Source: Corynebacterium sp. ACRPH
GTDB lineage: Bacteria > Actinomycetota > Actinomycetes > Mycobacteriales > Mycobacteriaceae
Length of the DNA stretch: 64,000 nt
Assembly (NCBI RefSeq): GCF_022347285.1
Contig: NZ_JAKRND010000013.1
Span: forward strand, 1-64,000
Direction of reading: 5' to 3'
The position numbers were made by a program, and so were the translations under genes. The notes beneath the pieces are model-generated. The model was given only the letters and a program-made list of their open reading frames with translations. It had not been told where the DNA came from and did not search any database. Of the stretch, positions 17,603 through 25,746 are shown piece by piece; position 1 is the first letter of the stretch, and each line of letters opens with the position of its first letter.

Positions 17603-18215
17603 CCCCGGCACGGATCCCAACACGAACCCAGAGCTCAACCAAACCACCGAGCTGGATCCGAACTACGACCCGGACCTGGATGACAACCTGCAGTCAGACC
17701 TAGGGGCAGACGCCGACCAGGGCACTGAAGTACAGGGCGCCGCATATAACGAGTCCGAAGGACAGAACGTTCCCGCGTTTAAGAACACCCGTGGCTTCGG
17801 CAACTGGCGCCGTCGTCGTCCATTCGCAGCCGGCCTGTTCATGCTGTTGTCGGGCATCATCATGATCGTCCCGGCATACCTGTCCTTCGAGGTATCGAAC
17901 ATTGTCATCCAGGTGTCCACGATCTCCGGCGTGTCCACGCTGCTGATCGGTGCCTTGCTCATCACCTCGGCACTGATGACGTGGTTCAAGCCGGACACTC
18001 GCCTGCTCACGGGCGTGGCCTCCCTGATCCTCGGCATCGTGGCTCTGCCCATGTCGAATATCGGCGGCTTCGTTCTGGGTACCCTGTGCGCCGTTATCGG
18101 CGGAGCCCTGGCACTGTCGTGGACGGATGAAGAAAGGGCGCCTAAGGGCGTCAGAAAGAACGGCAAGGGCAAGAATAAAGGCAAGAAGAGGAAGGTAGAT
18201 GAGCAAGCAGCGTAA
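17589..18215 (+). CDS. DUF6114 family membrane protein
   Basis: About 208 residues: a ~75-residue acidic, Asn/Asp/Pro-rich cytoplasmic head, four predicted helices from RRPFAAGLFMLLSGIIMIVP to GTLCAVIGGALALSW, and a very basic tail (KNGKGKNKGKKRK). It belongs with the DUF6230 gene upstream (14-base overlap) and the secreted-protein gene downstream (17-base overlap), so all three are probably one translationally coupled unit. ATG at 17589 is preferred over a TTG at 17574. Function unknown; the fold suggests a membrane anchor or export partner. Confidence 0.75.
   Translation: MPSANPGTDPNTNPELNQTTELDPNYDPDLDDNLQSDLGADADQGTEVQGAAYNESEGQNVPAFKNTRGFGNWRRRRPFAAGLFMLLSGIIMIVPAYLSFEVSNIVIQVSTISGVSTLLIGALLITSALMTWFKPDTRLLTGVASLILGIVALPMSNIGGFVLGTLCAVIGGALALSWTDEERAPKGVRKNGKGKNKGKKRKVDEQAA
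18144..18161 (+). repeat. Dispersed motif site (AAGGGCGTCAGAAAGAAC)
   Basis: Inside the basic tail of the DUF6114 gene, encoding KGVRKN. Confidence 0.7.
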
Positions 18216-18912
18216 ACGCGGCAGCTCCAGCGCTGCGAAGGCCGTCGTTGCGGCGGCGTCGATGTGCGGGCTGGTGGCGGCGCTGGCTGTCGAGTCCACG
18301 CCGAGCGCCGAGGCTCAGCTGCAGCTTCCGCCTCCGCCGCCGCTGCCGGATTTGCCACCTCCGCCGCCAGCGCCCGAGGTACCAGAGAACTTGCGGATGG
18401 ATCTCACCCCGCCGGGGCCGATCGAGGGCGAAAAGCCGATCCAGCAGGGGACGTACATCATCAAGGCGGATAACACGCGCCTGCTTGGACACGTGAAGAT
18501 GTCGCTGATTCAACAGCCCACCCCACAAGGGCCGAAGCCAGCGCTGCGCATCGACGCGAACAGGGCCGTTCTGACGAACCTTTCAGTGCAGTTCCCCACC
18601 CCGGGAGCAGGTCCGGAAGGTGGCATCTGGCAGCGGACCGGCCCGGGGCAGACCACCACGCTGACTGGGAACTTCCACATCGTGGTGAGCTCGCTGGAGG
18701 TCACGCCGCGCGTGGCCGGGCTGCCGCTGATCCCGCTGCCCATCGACGCAAACATGGCGCCGAAGGAACTGCAGGAAGCCGCTAAGAAGATCGGCCTCGG
18801 CACGCCGGACGCGCTCTCCGATCACCTGGAGATGACGAATGGCACGATGCACACCTACTTCGTGAAGGCCGACACTCTGAAGCTGCCCGCGGGAACCAAC
18901 ATCGGCCTCTAG
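18199..18912 (+). CDS. Secreted proline-rich protein of the DUF6230/DUF6114 module
   Basis: 237 residues, not recognised as a named family. Signal peptide to about residue 39 (AAASMCGLVAALAVESTPSAEA), then a Pro-rich linker with runs of PPPPP, then a beta-rich domain of about 170 residues (YIIKADNTRLLGHVKMSLIQ, TLTGNFHIVVSSLEVTPRV). ATG at 18199 with GGAAGG upstream, inside the 3' end of the DUF6114 gene. The overall shape (signal, linker, beta domain) resembles the DUF6230 protein, and the two may be distant relatives. Convergent with accD3. Confidence 0.7.
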   Translation: MSKQRKRGSSSAAKAVVAAASMCGLVAALAVESTPSAEAQLQLPPPPPLPDLPPPPPAPEVPENLRMDLTPPGPIEGEKPIQQGTYIIKADNTRLLGHVKMSLIQQPTPQGPKPALRIDANRAVLTNLSVQFPTPGAGPEGGIWQRTGPGQTTTLTGNFHIVVSSLEVTPRVAGLPLIPLPIDANMAPKELQEAAKKIGLGTPDALSDHLEMTNGTMHTYFVKADTLKLPAGTNIGL

Positions 18913-18921
18913 GGCAGCCGA

Positions 18922-20514
18922 CTACATCGGCATGATGGTGTGCTTCTTCGGAGTATCCACCACCTGCTTGTTGCGCAGCTGGCGCATCGCCTGGCGGAGA
19001 CGGATACGGGTCTGATCCGGGGTGATGACGGAGTCCACATAGCCGCGCTCGGCCGCCACATAGGGGCTGGTCATGTTCGCGTTGTAGAAGTCCATGAACA
19101 TCTTCTTCGCCGCCGGACGCTGCTCCTCTGGCATGGCAGCCAGGGCCTTGCCCTGCATCATCACCACGGCGGCCTCCGCGCCCATCACGGCGATCTGCGC
19201 CGTCGGCCACACCAGGTTGATGTCCGCGCCCAGGTTCTTCGAACCCATTACGGCATAGCCACCGCCAAAGGCTTTACGCACGACCACGGTCACCTTCGGC
19301 ACCGTCGCCTCCACCGTGGCGAAGCCCAGCTTCGCTCCGCGGTGAATCAGGCCGGCTTTTTCCTGCTCCACGCCGGGCATGTATCCGGGTGTGTCCACGA
19401 CCCAGACGAGGGGGACGTTGTAGGCGTCACAAATTCGGATAAAGCGCGCGGCCTTATCCGCAGCCTCGGCGTCCAGGCAACCGGCCAGCTCCATCGGCTG
19501 GTTGGCCACCACGCCCACCGCATGGCCATCGATGCGGGCGAAGGCGGTGACGACGTTGGAGCCGTAGTCGCCCTGCACCTCCAGCACGTTGTCGTCGTCG
19601 AAGATGCGGGTGAGCACCTCCATGATGTCGTAGCCCGCGTTCGGATCGTCCGGGATGATGTCGTTCAGCTCGAAGTCGCGCTCGGTGAGCTCGTCGTTCG
19701 GCGCCCAGAACTCCGGGGTCTCATCGAAGGAGCTGGAGGGTAGGAAGTCCAGCAGGTCCTTGACGTAGTTGAAAGCGTCTTCCTCGCTGGTTGCGACGTA
19801 GGAGACGTTGCCGTTGCGGGCTTGCTGACGCGCCCCGCCAAGCTCTTCCATCGAAATCTTCTCGCCCGTCACCGATTCGATGACCGCCGGGCCCGTCACG
19901 AACATCTGCGTACGGCCTTCGACCGCCACCACAAAGTCGGTGGTCACGGGCGCATACACGGCACCGCCGGCGGACGGGCCGAGCAGGATGGAGATCTGCG
20001 GGGATTGGCCGCTCAGCGGCAACTGGCGGCGGGAGATCTCGGAGTACATCGCCAGGGACATCACGGCATCCTGAATGCGGGCGCCGCCGGAATCGTTAAT
20101 GCCGATGACTGGGCAGCCGATGCGGATGGCCATGTCCATGACCTCGCAGACCTTCTTACCGAAGGTCTCGCCCACCGAGCCGCCGTACACCGTCTTATCG
20201 TGGGCGTACACTGCCACGGTACGGCCGCCGACCTGACCATAGCCGGTGACCACACCGTCGCCGTAGGGGGCATCCTCTTCGCCGGGGGTACGACCCAGCG
20301 CGCCGATCTCCACGAACGTTCCCTCGTCCAATAGCGCGTCGATGCGCTGGCGGGGCGTGGTGAGGCCGGCCTCATCGCGCCTGGCCTTGGCTTTCTCAGA
20401 GCCCGGGTCCTGCGCCTGTTCCAACCTCCGGTGCAGCTCCGCCAGCTTCTCAGCGGTAGCGCCGGTGGCTTCGGTGCCGTTGGCGGCGGTTGCTCCCTCA
20501 TCGGCAGCAGTCAC
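18922..20514 (-). CDS. accD3: Acyl-CoA carboxylase beta (carboxyltransferase) subunit for mycolate synthesis
   Basis: 530 residues, a biotin-dependent carboxyltransferase with both crotonase-type halves: GDGVVTGYGQVGGRTVAVYA, then GGARIQDAVMSLAMYSEI with the oxyanion-hole glycines, and ADKAARFIRICDAYNVPLVW, then VVRKAFGGGYAVMGSKNLGAD. Directly downstream of pks13 it corresponds to corynebacterial accD3 (mycobacterial accD4), which carboxylates the long acyl chain to give the extender unit for Pks13. GTG start at 20514 with AAGGGAC upstream. The 74-bp gap from pks13 suggests co-transcription. Confidence 0.93.
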   Translation of the reverse strand: MTAADEGATAANGTEATGATAEKLAELHRRLEQAQDPGSEKAKARRDEAGLTTPRQRIDALLDEGTFVEIGALGRTPGEEDAPYGDGVVTGYGQVGGRTVAVYAHDKTVYGGSVGETFGKKVCEVMDMAIRIGCPVIGINDSGGARIQDAVMSLAMYSEISRRQLPLSGQSPQISILLGPSAGGAVYAPVTTDFVVAVEGRTQMFVTGPAVIESVTGEKISMEELGGARQQARNGNVSYVATSEEDAFNYVKDLLDFLPSSSFDETPEFWAPNDELTERDFELNDIIPDDPNAGYDIMEVLTRIFDDDNVLEVQGDYGSNVVTAFARIDGHAVGVVANQPMELAGCLDAEAADKAARFIRICDAYNVPLVWVVDTPGYMPGVEQEKAGLIHRGAKLGFATVEATVPKVTVVVRKAFGGGYAVMGSKNLGADINLVWPTAQIAVMGAEAAVVMMQGKALAAMPEEQRPAAKKMFMDFYNANMTSPYVAAERGYVDSVITPDQTRIRLRQAMRQLRNKQVVDTPKKHTIMPM

Positions 20515-20541
20515 AGTGAAAGTCCCTTCGTTTTCGACAAA

Positions 20542-20558
20542 CCCCTTCTACTAAGGGG
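20542..20558 (-). terminator. Weak hairpin between pks13 and accD3
   Basis: CCCCTT / AAGGGG form a 6-bp stem with a 5-base loop in the 74-bp gap, followed on the minus strand by TTTGT. It is probably a partial attenuator rather than a full terminator. Confidence 0.35.
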
Positions 20559-20588
20559 CTATCTATTTAGTCGCCATTCGTGTTTCAG

Positions 20589-23500
20589 CTAAGCGCCGTC
20601 CGCAATGTGCTTGGCAATTACACGTCCCACTTTAGAGATCTCTGGCTCGTCCACAATAGCCAGGTGGTCGCCGCACAGCTGGACGATTTCCAGGTCCTCG
20701 ACAATCACACCCCAACCACCGTCCGGAGCCACCTCGGCATAGGCTGGTTCCAGCTCGATCGCGCCGTCGTGCATCCGCTCCGCGCGGAACAGCGTGACCG
20801 GCGCCTTCACGTCCGCCCATGCACGGAAGTCCAGGGATTCCAGGATGCGGTTATCCACGAAGCTGGCGCGCTGGTGCTCCAGCACGCCCGCGGGCAGTCC
20901 CATTCCCTTGGCCTCCGGGGAGGTCAGGAACTGCTGGAACATCTGCATCATCACGCCCTCGCCCTGCTGTTCCAGCAGCTCGTGCGGAACCTCAAGTGGC
21001 AGGCCGTAGGTCTTCTGCGCGAAAGCCGCGTAGCGGTCCCAACGCGCGTGCATTTCTTCCTTCGTATCCGGGGCGGGGTTCTTCGGCTGCACGGTGTCTA
21101 GCAGCACGATGCGCTCGACCTCCGCGCTCGTCTCGCCCGCTGCGGCACGCTTGCCCAGCTGGTGGGCGACTTCGTACGCCAGGGCGCCACCGAAGCTCCA
21201 GCCTCCCAGCAGGACTGGACGACCGTCGGCCAGCTCAACAATCTCATCCAGGTAGGCTGCCGCGCGGTCCGCCAGCTCGCCTTCCAGGCGCTCCACACCG
21301 TAGACCGGAACGTCGTCCGGCAGGCGGCGCATCAGCGGTGCGTACACCACCGAGGACCCGCCGGCTGGGTGGAACAGGAACACCGCAGGCTGGGTGCTGC
21401 CCTCTGGGCGCGCTCGCAGTACGCGGATGTTGCCTTCCACTTCGCTTTCGAGGCTGCTGCGCACCTTCTCGCTCAACGGCTCGAGGGTTTCAGCGGCCAG
21501 CACATCGTCGGTGCTGACCTCCGCCCCGGAGCGTTCGGTCAGGCGCTCCGCAATGCCCCGAGCTTGTTCTTCGTCGATGCTCGGCAGCTGGCTCGTCACA
21601 CCCTGGGCGGCCTTGCCGGTGACCTTTGCCCAGGTGGCGAACACCAGGCGCTCGCTCGCGTCGCGTGGTGCCACGCCGCCGCCGGTCGCGGTGTAGTCGG
21701 TCGCTGCGCCGTCTTCTGCGCTACCGCCTTGTTTAGTGACGCCACCTTCTCCCCCGGCAGCGACCTCAACACTGTCGGCAGCATCGGCGCCAGCAGTGTC
21801 CGCAACGCCGGGAGTGCTTGCGTGACGCTCTGCAATCATCTGCTCCACGAGTGCGATTACGTCGTCCACGGAGCCATCGCGGAGTGCCTGAACCTGCAGC
21901 GGTGGCAGGTCGAAGTCGTACTCCACGCGGTTCTTGATGCGCATGCCCATCAGGGAATCCAGGCCCAAGTCGATCAGCGGCAACTCGCCCGGCAGGTCCT
22001 CGATGTCGTAGCCCATGGATTCGGAGACGATGGCGCGCAGGCGGTCCCCGGCGGACTCGCCGGAGTTCGGATCCCAGCGGTCAGCGGACTCGTCTACCTC
22101 GGGCAGCGCGTTGCCCGCGCTCTCCTTTGTGGAAGCGTCAGCGGCGGAGGCGTTCGGCGCCTCGCTGGCCTTCGCGGAGGCAGATGCCGAGGCGGCGTCA
22201 GTACCCACAGCACCCAGGGCCCCAACCGCGCCGCCGAGAGTAGCGACGAATGCCTCCGCGACCAGCGGCATCGACTGCGCACCGGGCGCGTCGGCGGCAT
22301 AAACGGACAGGGACCAGCCGCCGAGGGAACCGGCGGCGATGGTCGTCAGCTGCCCCGCCGTCGGCAGCGGGGAGTGCTCGCGGGTGGCGGCCACAGTAGC
22401 GCCGTCGGCCAGCACCTCCGCCGCAGCTTCGGCCAGCAGCTCGATGCTCGGCACATCTTCGGCCGGCACGCTGAAGACAACGCGGCCGTCGGGCAGATCC
22501 ACGCGGGTGCCCGGAAGATCCACAGCAGGACCGGAAGACGGGCGGGCGCTCGTCCAGTGGCGCTGCAGGTTCCACTGTGTGCCCGGCACCTTCGGCAGGG
22601 TGGCGCGCTGGCCACCGGCCAGGGCCTTCAGATCCAGGTCCGCGCCCTGCACGTACAGCTCCGCGAGGGTGGACAGCAGGGTCTGGGAGACCGGCTCCTT
22701 GCGCTTGAGCAGGAACATCAGCTTGGAATCGCTGGCGTTGTGCGCGAAGGAGTTATTCATCAGCGGCATCAAGGCCACCGGGTTCGGGGAGAACTCGATG
22801 AAGGTGCGGTAGCCATCGTCGAACTGCTTGCCCGTCGCCTCGGAGAACCAGACGGGCTGGCGGGTGCAGCGCAGGAAGTACTCAGCATCGTGGACAACCT
22901 CGCCCGGCTGGTACACGCGACCACGGTCCACGGTGGAATACAGCGGGGTGTGAATCGGCTGTGGATCCAGGTCGCTGATCTCGTAGTGCAGCTCGCCCAG
23001 GATCGGATCCAGCATCGAGGTGTGCCCCGCGCCCTTAACCTTCAGCAGGCGGGCGAACTTGCCCTCGCCCTCCAGGTATTCCACCAGCTTCTGCACGGGC
23101 TCGGCCGGGCCGCCGACGGTCGTCATGCCCGGCGCGGCGTACACGGCGGGCTCCACCTGGGCGTATTCCGGGTGCTCGGAGGTGAAGGTGGCGAGCTCCT
23201 CCACACCGAACTCCACCACGGCCATGGCGCCCTGCTTGTCTTCTGGCAGCAGGCGCTCCCCCTCGCCCATCAGGCGGGCGCGGTGGCAGGCGGTGCGCAC
23301 GGCCTCCTCGGCGGTGATACCACCCACGGCATAGGCCGCCGCGATCTCGCCCATCGACTGACCGACAACAGCAGCGGGCTTAGCTCCCAGCGCGCGCATG
23401 AGGTCGTTCAGTGCAATCTGCACACAGGTGATACCCACCTGGGCGCGCTCCGTGTCGTAGTTCTGCTCGTCGTCCAGCACCATCTCGACGAAGGACCAGC

Positions 23501-25649
23501 CGGATTCCGCCAGCACGACCTGGTCCAGTTCGTCCAGGCGGACGGCGAAGAACCCGGAGAGCTCGTAAAGGTCCTTGGCCATTTTGCGGTGCTGGGAGCC
23601 GAAGCCGGAGAAGACCCACACCGGGCCATTGGCCGAAGGCGAGTCGGCGGTCTTCACCGTTGCGCCCTGCTTGCCAGCGGCGATGCGTTGCAGCCCGGCG
23701 ATGGCTTCGTCGAAAGTAGCGGCGGAAACCACGCCACGGGAACGGCCGTGGTTGTGGCCAGCCAACGCGAGGGCTACACCGCGTAGCTGGTCGGCCTCAT
23801 CGCCTGCCTTGGTGAAAGATTCCTTGTTCTGCTCCAGGTATGCGGCCAGCGCTTCCGCGGCCTGACGGCGGCGGGAAGGCAGCAGTCCGCTGACGGGCAG
23901 CAGCACGCGCGGGGCCTCGCCCGCGGAGTCCTCGCGGTCCAGACCGATGGGGGCTGCGGAATTTGCGCCGACCGCCCCAACGCCCGCCGCGGCCTCTTCT
24001 TCCGGGTTCGGCGCCGCGATCACCACGTGGGCATTCGTGCCGCCGAAGCCGAAGCCGGACACTCCGGCGATGGCGCGCCCGGAGTACTCGGGCCACTCGC
24101 GTGGATCCTCCACGACTTCCAGGTGCTCGCGGTCGAAATCGATGTACGGGTTCGGGCCGGTGTAGTTCAGGCTCGGCGGCAGCACGCCCTCGCGCATCGC
24201 AAGCACGACCTTCATCACGCCCGCGACACCCGCGGCAGCCTCTGTGTGGCCGAAGTTCGTCTTCGCGCTGCCCAGCAGCAGAGGCTCGGCCACATCGCGT
24301 TGGCGGCCCAGGACGGTCCCCAGGGCGGTGGCCTCGATCGGGTCGCCCAGGATGGTGCCGGTGCCGTGCGCCTCCACGTAGTCCACGGCCTGCGGATCAA
24401 TCCGCGCGTCAGCGTAAGCGCTGCGCAGCACGTCCACCTGCGCATCCGGGTTCGGGGCGGTCAGGCCATTGGAGCGGCCGTCGGAGTTCACAGCCGAACC
24501 CTTGATCACGGCGAGCACGTTGTCGCCATCGCGGCGCGCATCCTCCAGGCGCTTCAGCACAACCACGCCCGCGCCGTCGGAACGCACGATGCCGTCGGCA
24601 TCGTCGCTGAAGGCACGGATGCCGCCCGTCAGGCTAAGCACGCCGAGTTCGGAGAACGCCACCGTTGCAAAGGGGCTGCATAGGAGGTTGACGCCACCCG
24701 CCACAGCGACCTCAGAATCACCATCGCGCAGGGAGCGCACCGCCTGGTGAATTGCCACCAGCGACGAAGAGCAGGCCGTATCCATCGCCACGGACGGGCC
24801 ACGGAAGTCGAAGGCATAGGACACGCGGTTGGCGATGATGGAGCTGGAGTTACCCGTCAGCGCGTAGGGGTGTGCCTCCGCCGGGTCGGCGGAGATCAAC
24901 ATGCCGTAGTCGTTGTTGGTGTTGCCCATAAACACGCCGACGGGCTTGCCGCGCAGCTGATTGGCGGGAATGTGCGCATCCTCCAGCGCCTCCCACGTCA
25001 GCTGCAGAATGATGCGCTGCTGCGGGTCCATGTTCGCAGCCTCCAGCGGGGAGAGCCCGAAGAACTCCGCGTCGAAGGAGGCGATGTCCTCGATGTAACC
25101 GCCTGTTAGCTGGGCCTGCTCCATGCGGCGGGTCATCTCCGGGTCGCGGGAGTATTCCGACCAGCGGCCCGCGGGCAGCTCGCCCACGCCGGAGCGGTAG
25201 TTGGAGAACAGCTCCCACATCTCGTCCGCACTGTCTGCCCCGGGGTAGCGCCCCGCCATGCCAACCACAGCGATGTCGCGCTGGCCCAGTGGAAGCGGGC
25301 CAGCTGCGCTGGCAGCCGCGCCGGCGGAGGCGGTGGCGTCACTACCAAAAACAGCGCCGGAACCACGGCCCTGCATCAGGTGATCGGCCAGGGCGGCAAT
25401 GGTGTTGAACTCGTAGGCAATCGTCGCGTCGAGGGTCGTGCCAAGCAGGCGCTCCAGGTCGCCGGAAAGGACCACGACGTCGCGGGAAGACAGGCCGAAG
25501 TCCTGCATCGAGCGCTCGTCGGAGATCTCCGCGGCATCCAAACCGGTGGTGTTCGCCACCCAGGTGCGTAACCACTCCCGCATCTGCTGAATCGTGGCGG
25601 GGCGGGATTGCTGGTCAGCTGTGGGGGCGCCCTGCTGGTTGTCTGCCAT
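20589..25649 (-). CDS. pks13: Polyketide synthase Pks13, mycolic acid condensase
   Basis: 1686 residues, the Claisen condensase that joins the FadD32-activated meromycolate to the AccD-carboxylated alpha chain. Domains in order: N-terminal acyl carrier protein (Ser55 in DFGLSSRD); ketosynthase (Cys293 in DTACSSS, His in EAHGTGT and KTNFGHTEA); acyltransferase (GQSMGE near 764); second carrier domain (GLDSLMG near 1231); C-terminal thioesterase (GGWSFGG near 1483). This is the complete Pks13 layout at normal length. Two copies of the dispersed motif sit in interdomain linkers (about residues 100-106 and 1300). Start ATG at 25649. A TATA-like stretch around 25715-25725 may give it its own promoter. 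Confidence 0.97.
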   Translation of the reverse strand: MADNQQGAPTADQQSRPATIQQMREWLRTWVANTTGLDAAEISDERSMQDFGLSSRDVVVLSGDLERLLGTTLDATIAYEFNTIAALADHLMQGRGSGAVFGSDATASAGAAASAAGPLPLGQRDIAVVGMAGRYPGADSADEMWELFSNYRSGVGELPAGRWSEYSRDPEMTRRMEQAQLTGGYIEDIASFDAEFFGLSPLEAANMDPQQRIILQLTWEALEDAHIPANQLRGKPVGVFMGNTNNDYGMLISADPAEAHPYALTGNSSSIIANRVSYAFDFRGPSVAMDTACSSSLVAIHQAVRSLRDGDSEVAVAGGVNLLCSPFATVAFSELGVLSLTGGIRAFSDDADGIVRSDGAGVVVLKRLEDARRDGDNVLAVIKGSAVNSDGRSNGLTAPNPDAQVDVLRSAYADARIDPQAVDYVEAHGTGTILGDPIEATALGTVLGRQRDVAEPLLLGSAKTNFGHTEAAAGVAGVMKVVLAMREGVLPPSLNYTGPNPYIDFDREHLEVVEDPREWPEYSGRAIAGVSGFGFGGTNAHVVIAAPNPEEEAAAGVGAVGANSAAPIGLDREDSAGEAPRVLLPVSGLLPSRRRQAAEALAAYLEQNKESFTKAGDEADQLRGVALALAGHNHGRSRGVVSAATFDEAIAGLQRIAAGKQGATVKTADSPSANGPVWVFSGFGSQHRKMAKDLYELSGFFAVRLDELDQVVLAESGWSFVEMVLDDEQNYDTERAQVGITCVQIALNDLMRALGAKPAAVVGQSMGEIAAAYAVGGITAEEAVRTACHRARLMGEGERLLPEDKQGAMAVVEFGVEELATFTSEHPEYAQVEPAVYAAPGMTTVGGPAEPVQKLVEYLEGEGKFARLLKVKGAGHTSMLDPILGELHYEISDLDPQPIHTPLYSTVDRGRVYQPGEVVHDAEYFLRCTRQPVWFSEATGKQFDDGYRTFIEFSPNPVALMPLMNNSFAHNASDSKLMFLLKRKEPVSQTLLSTLAELYVQGADLDLKALAGGQRATLPKVPGTQWNLQRHWTSARPSSGPAVDLPGTRVDLPDGRVVFSVPAEDVPSIELLAEAAAEVLADGATVAATREHSPLPTAGQLTTIAAGSLGGWSLSVYAADAPGAQSMPLVAEAFVATLGGAVGALGAVGTDAASASASAKASEAPNASAADASTKESAGNALPEVDESADRWDPNSGESAGDRLRAIVSESMGYDIEDLPGELPLIDLGLDSLMGMRIKNRVEYDFDLPPLQVQALRDGSVDDVIALVEQMIAERHASTPGVADTAGADAADSVEVAAGGEGGVTKQGGSAEDGAATDYTATGGGVAPRDASERLVFATWAKVTGKAAQGVTSQLPSIDEEQARGIAERLTERSGAEVSTDDVLAAETLEPLSEKVRSSLESEVEGNIRVLRARPEGSTQPAVFLFHPAGGSSVVYAPLMRRLPDDVPVYGVERLEGELADRAAAYLDEIVELADGRPVLLGGWSFGGALAYEVAHQLGKRAAAGETSAEVERIVLLDTVQPKNPAPDTKEEMHARWDRYAAFAQKTYGLPLEVPHELLEQQGEGVMMQMFQQFLTSPEAKGMGLPAGVLEHQRASFVDNRILESLDFRAWADVKAPVTLFRAERMHDGAIELEPAYAEVAPDGGWGVIVEDLEIVQLCGDHLAIVDEPEISKVGRVIAKHIADGA
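21727..21746 (-). repeat. Dispersed motif site (GGTGGCGTCACTAAACAAGG)
   Basis: In the low-complexity linker between the second carrier domain and the thioesterase of Pks13, encoding GGVTKQ. Confidence 0.75.
25332..25350 (+). repeat. Dispersed motif site (GGTGGCGTCACTACCAAAA)
   Basis: In the linker between the first carrier domain and the ketosynthase of Pks13, read in antisense as FGSDATAS. Confidence 0.7.
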
Positions 25650-25746
25650 GGAAGGTAGCGTTTCCTTTCGTGCCGGGATGCCTTAGGGAAGGCGTGAGTG
25701 AGTCACCGTAGCGCTATATTTTAACGCGCCGAGGTCGCTTTATGGA

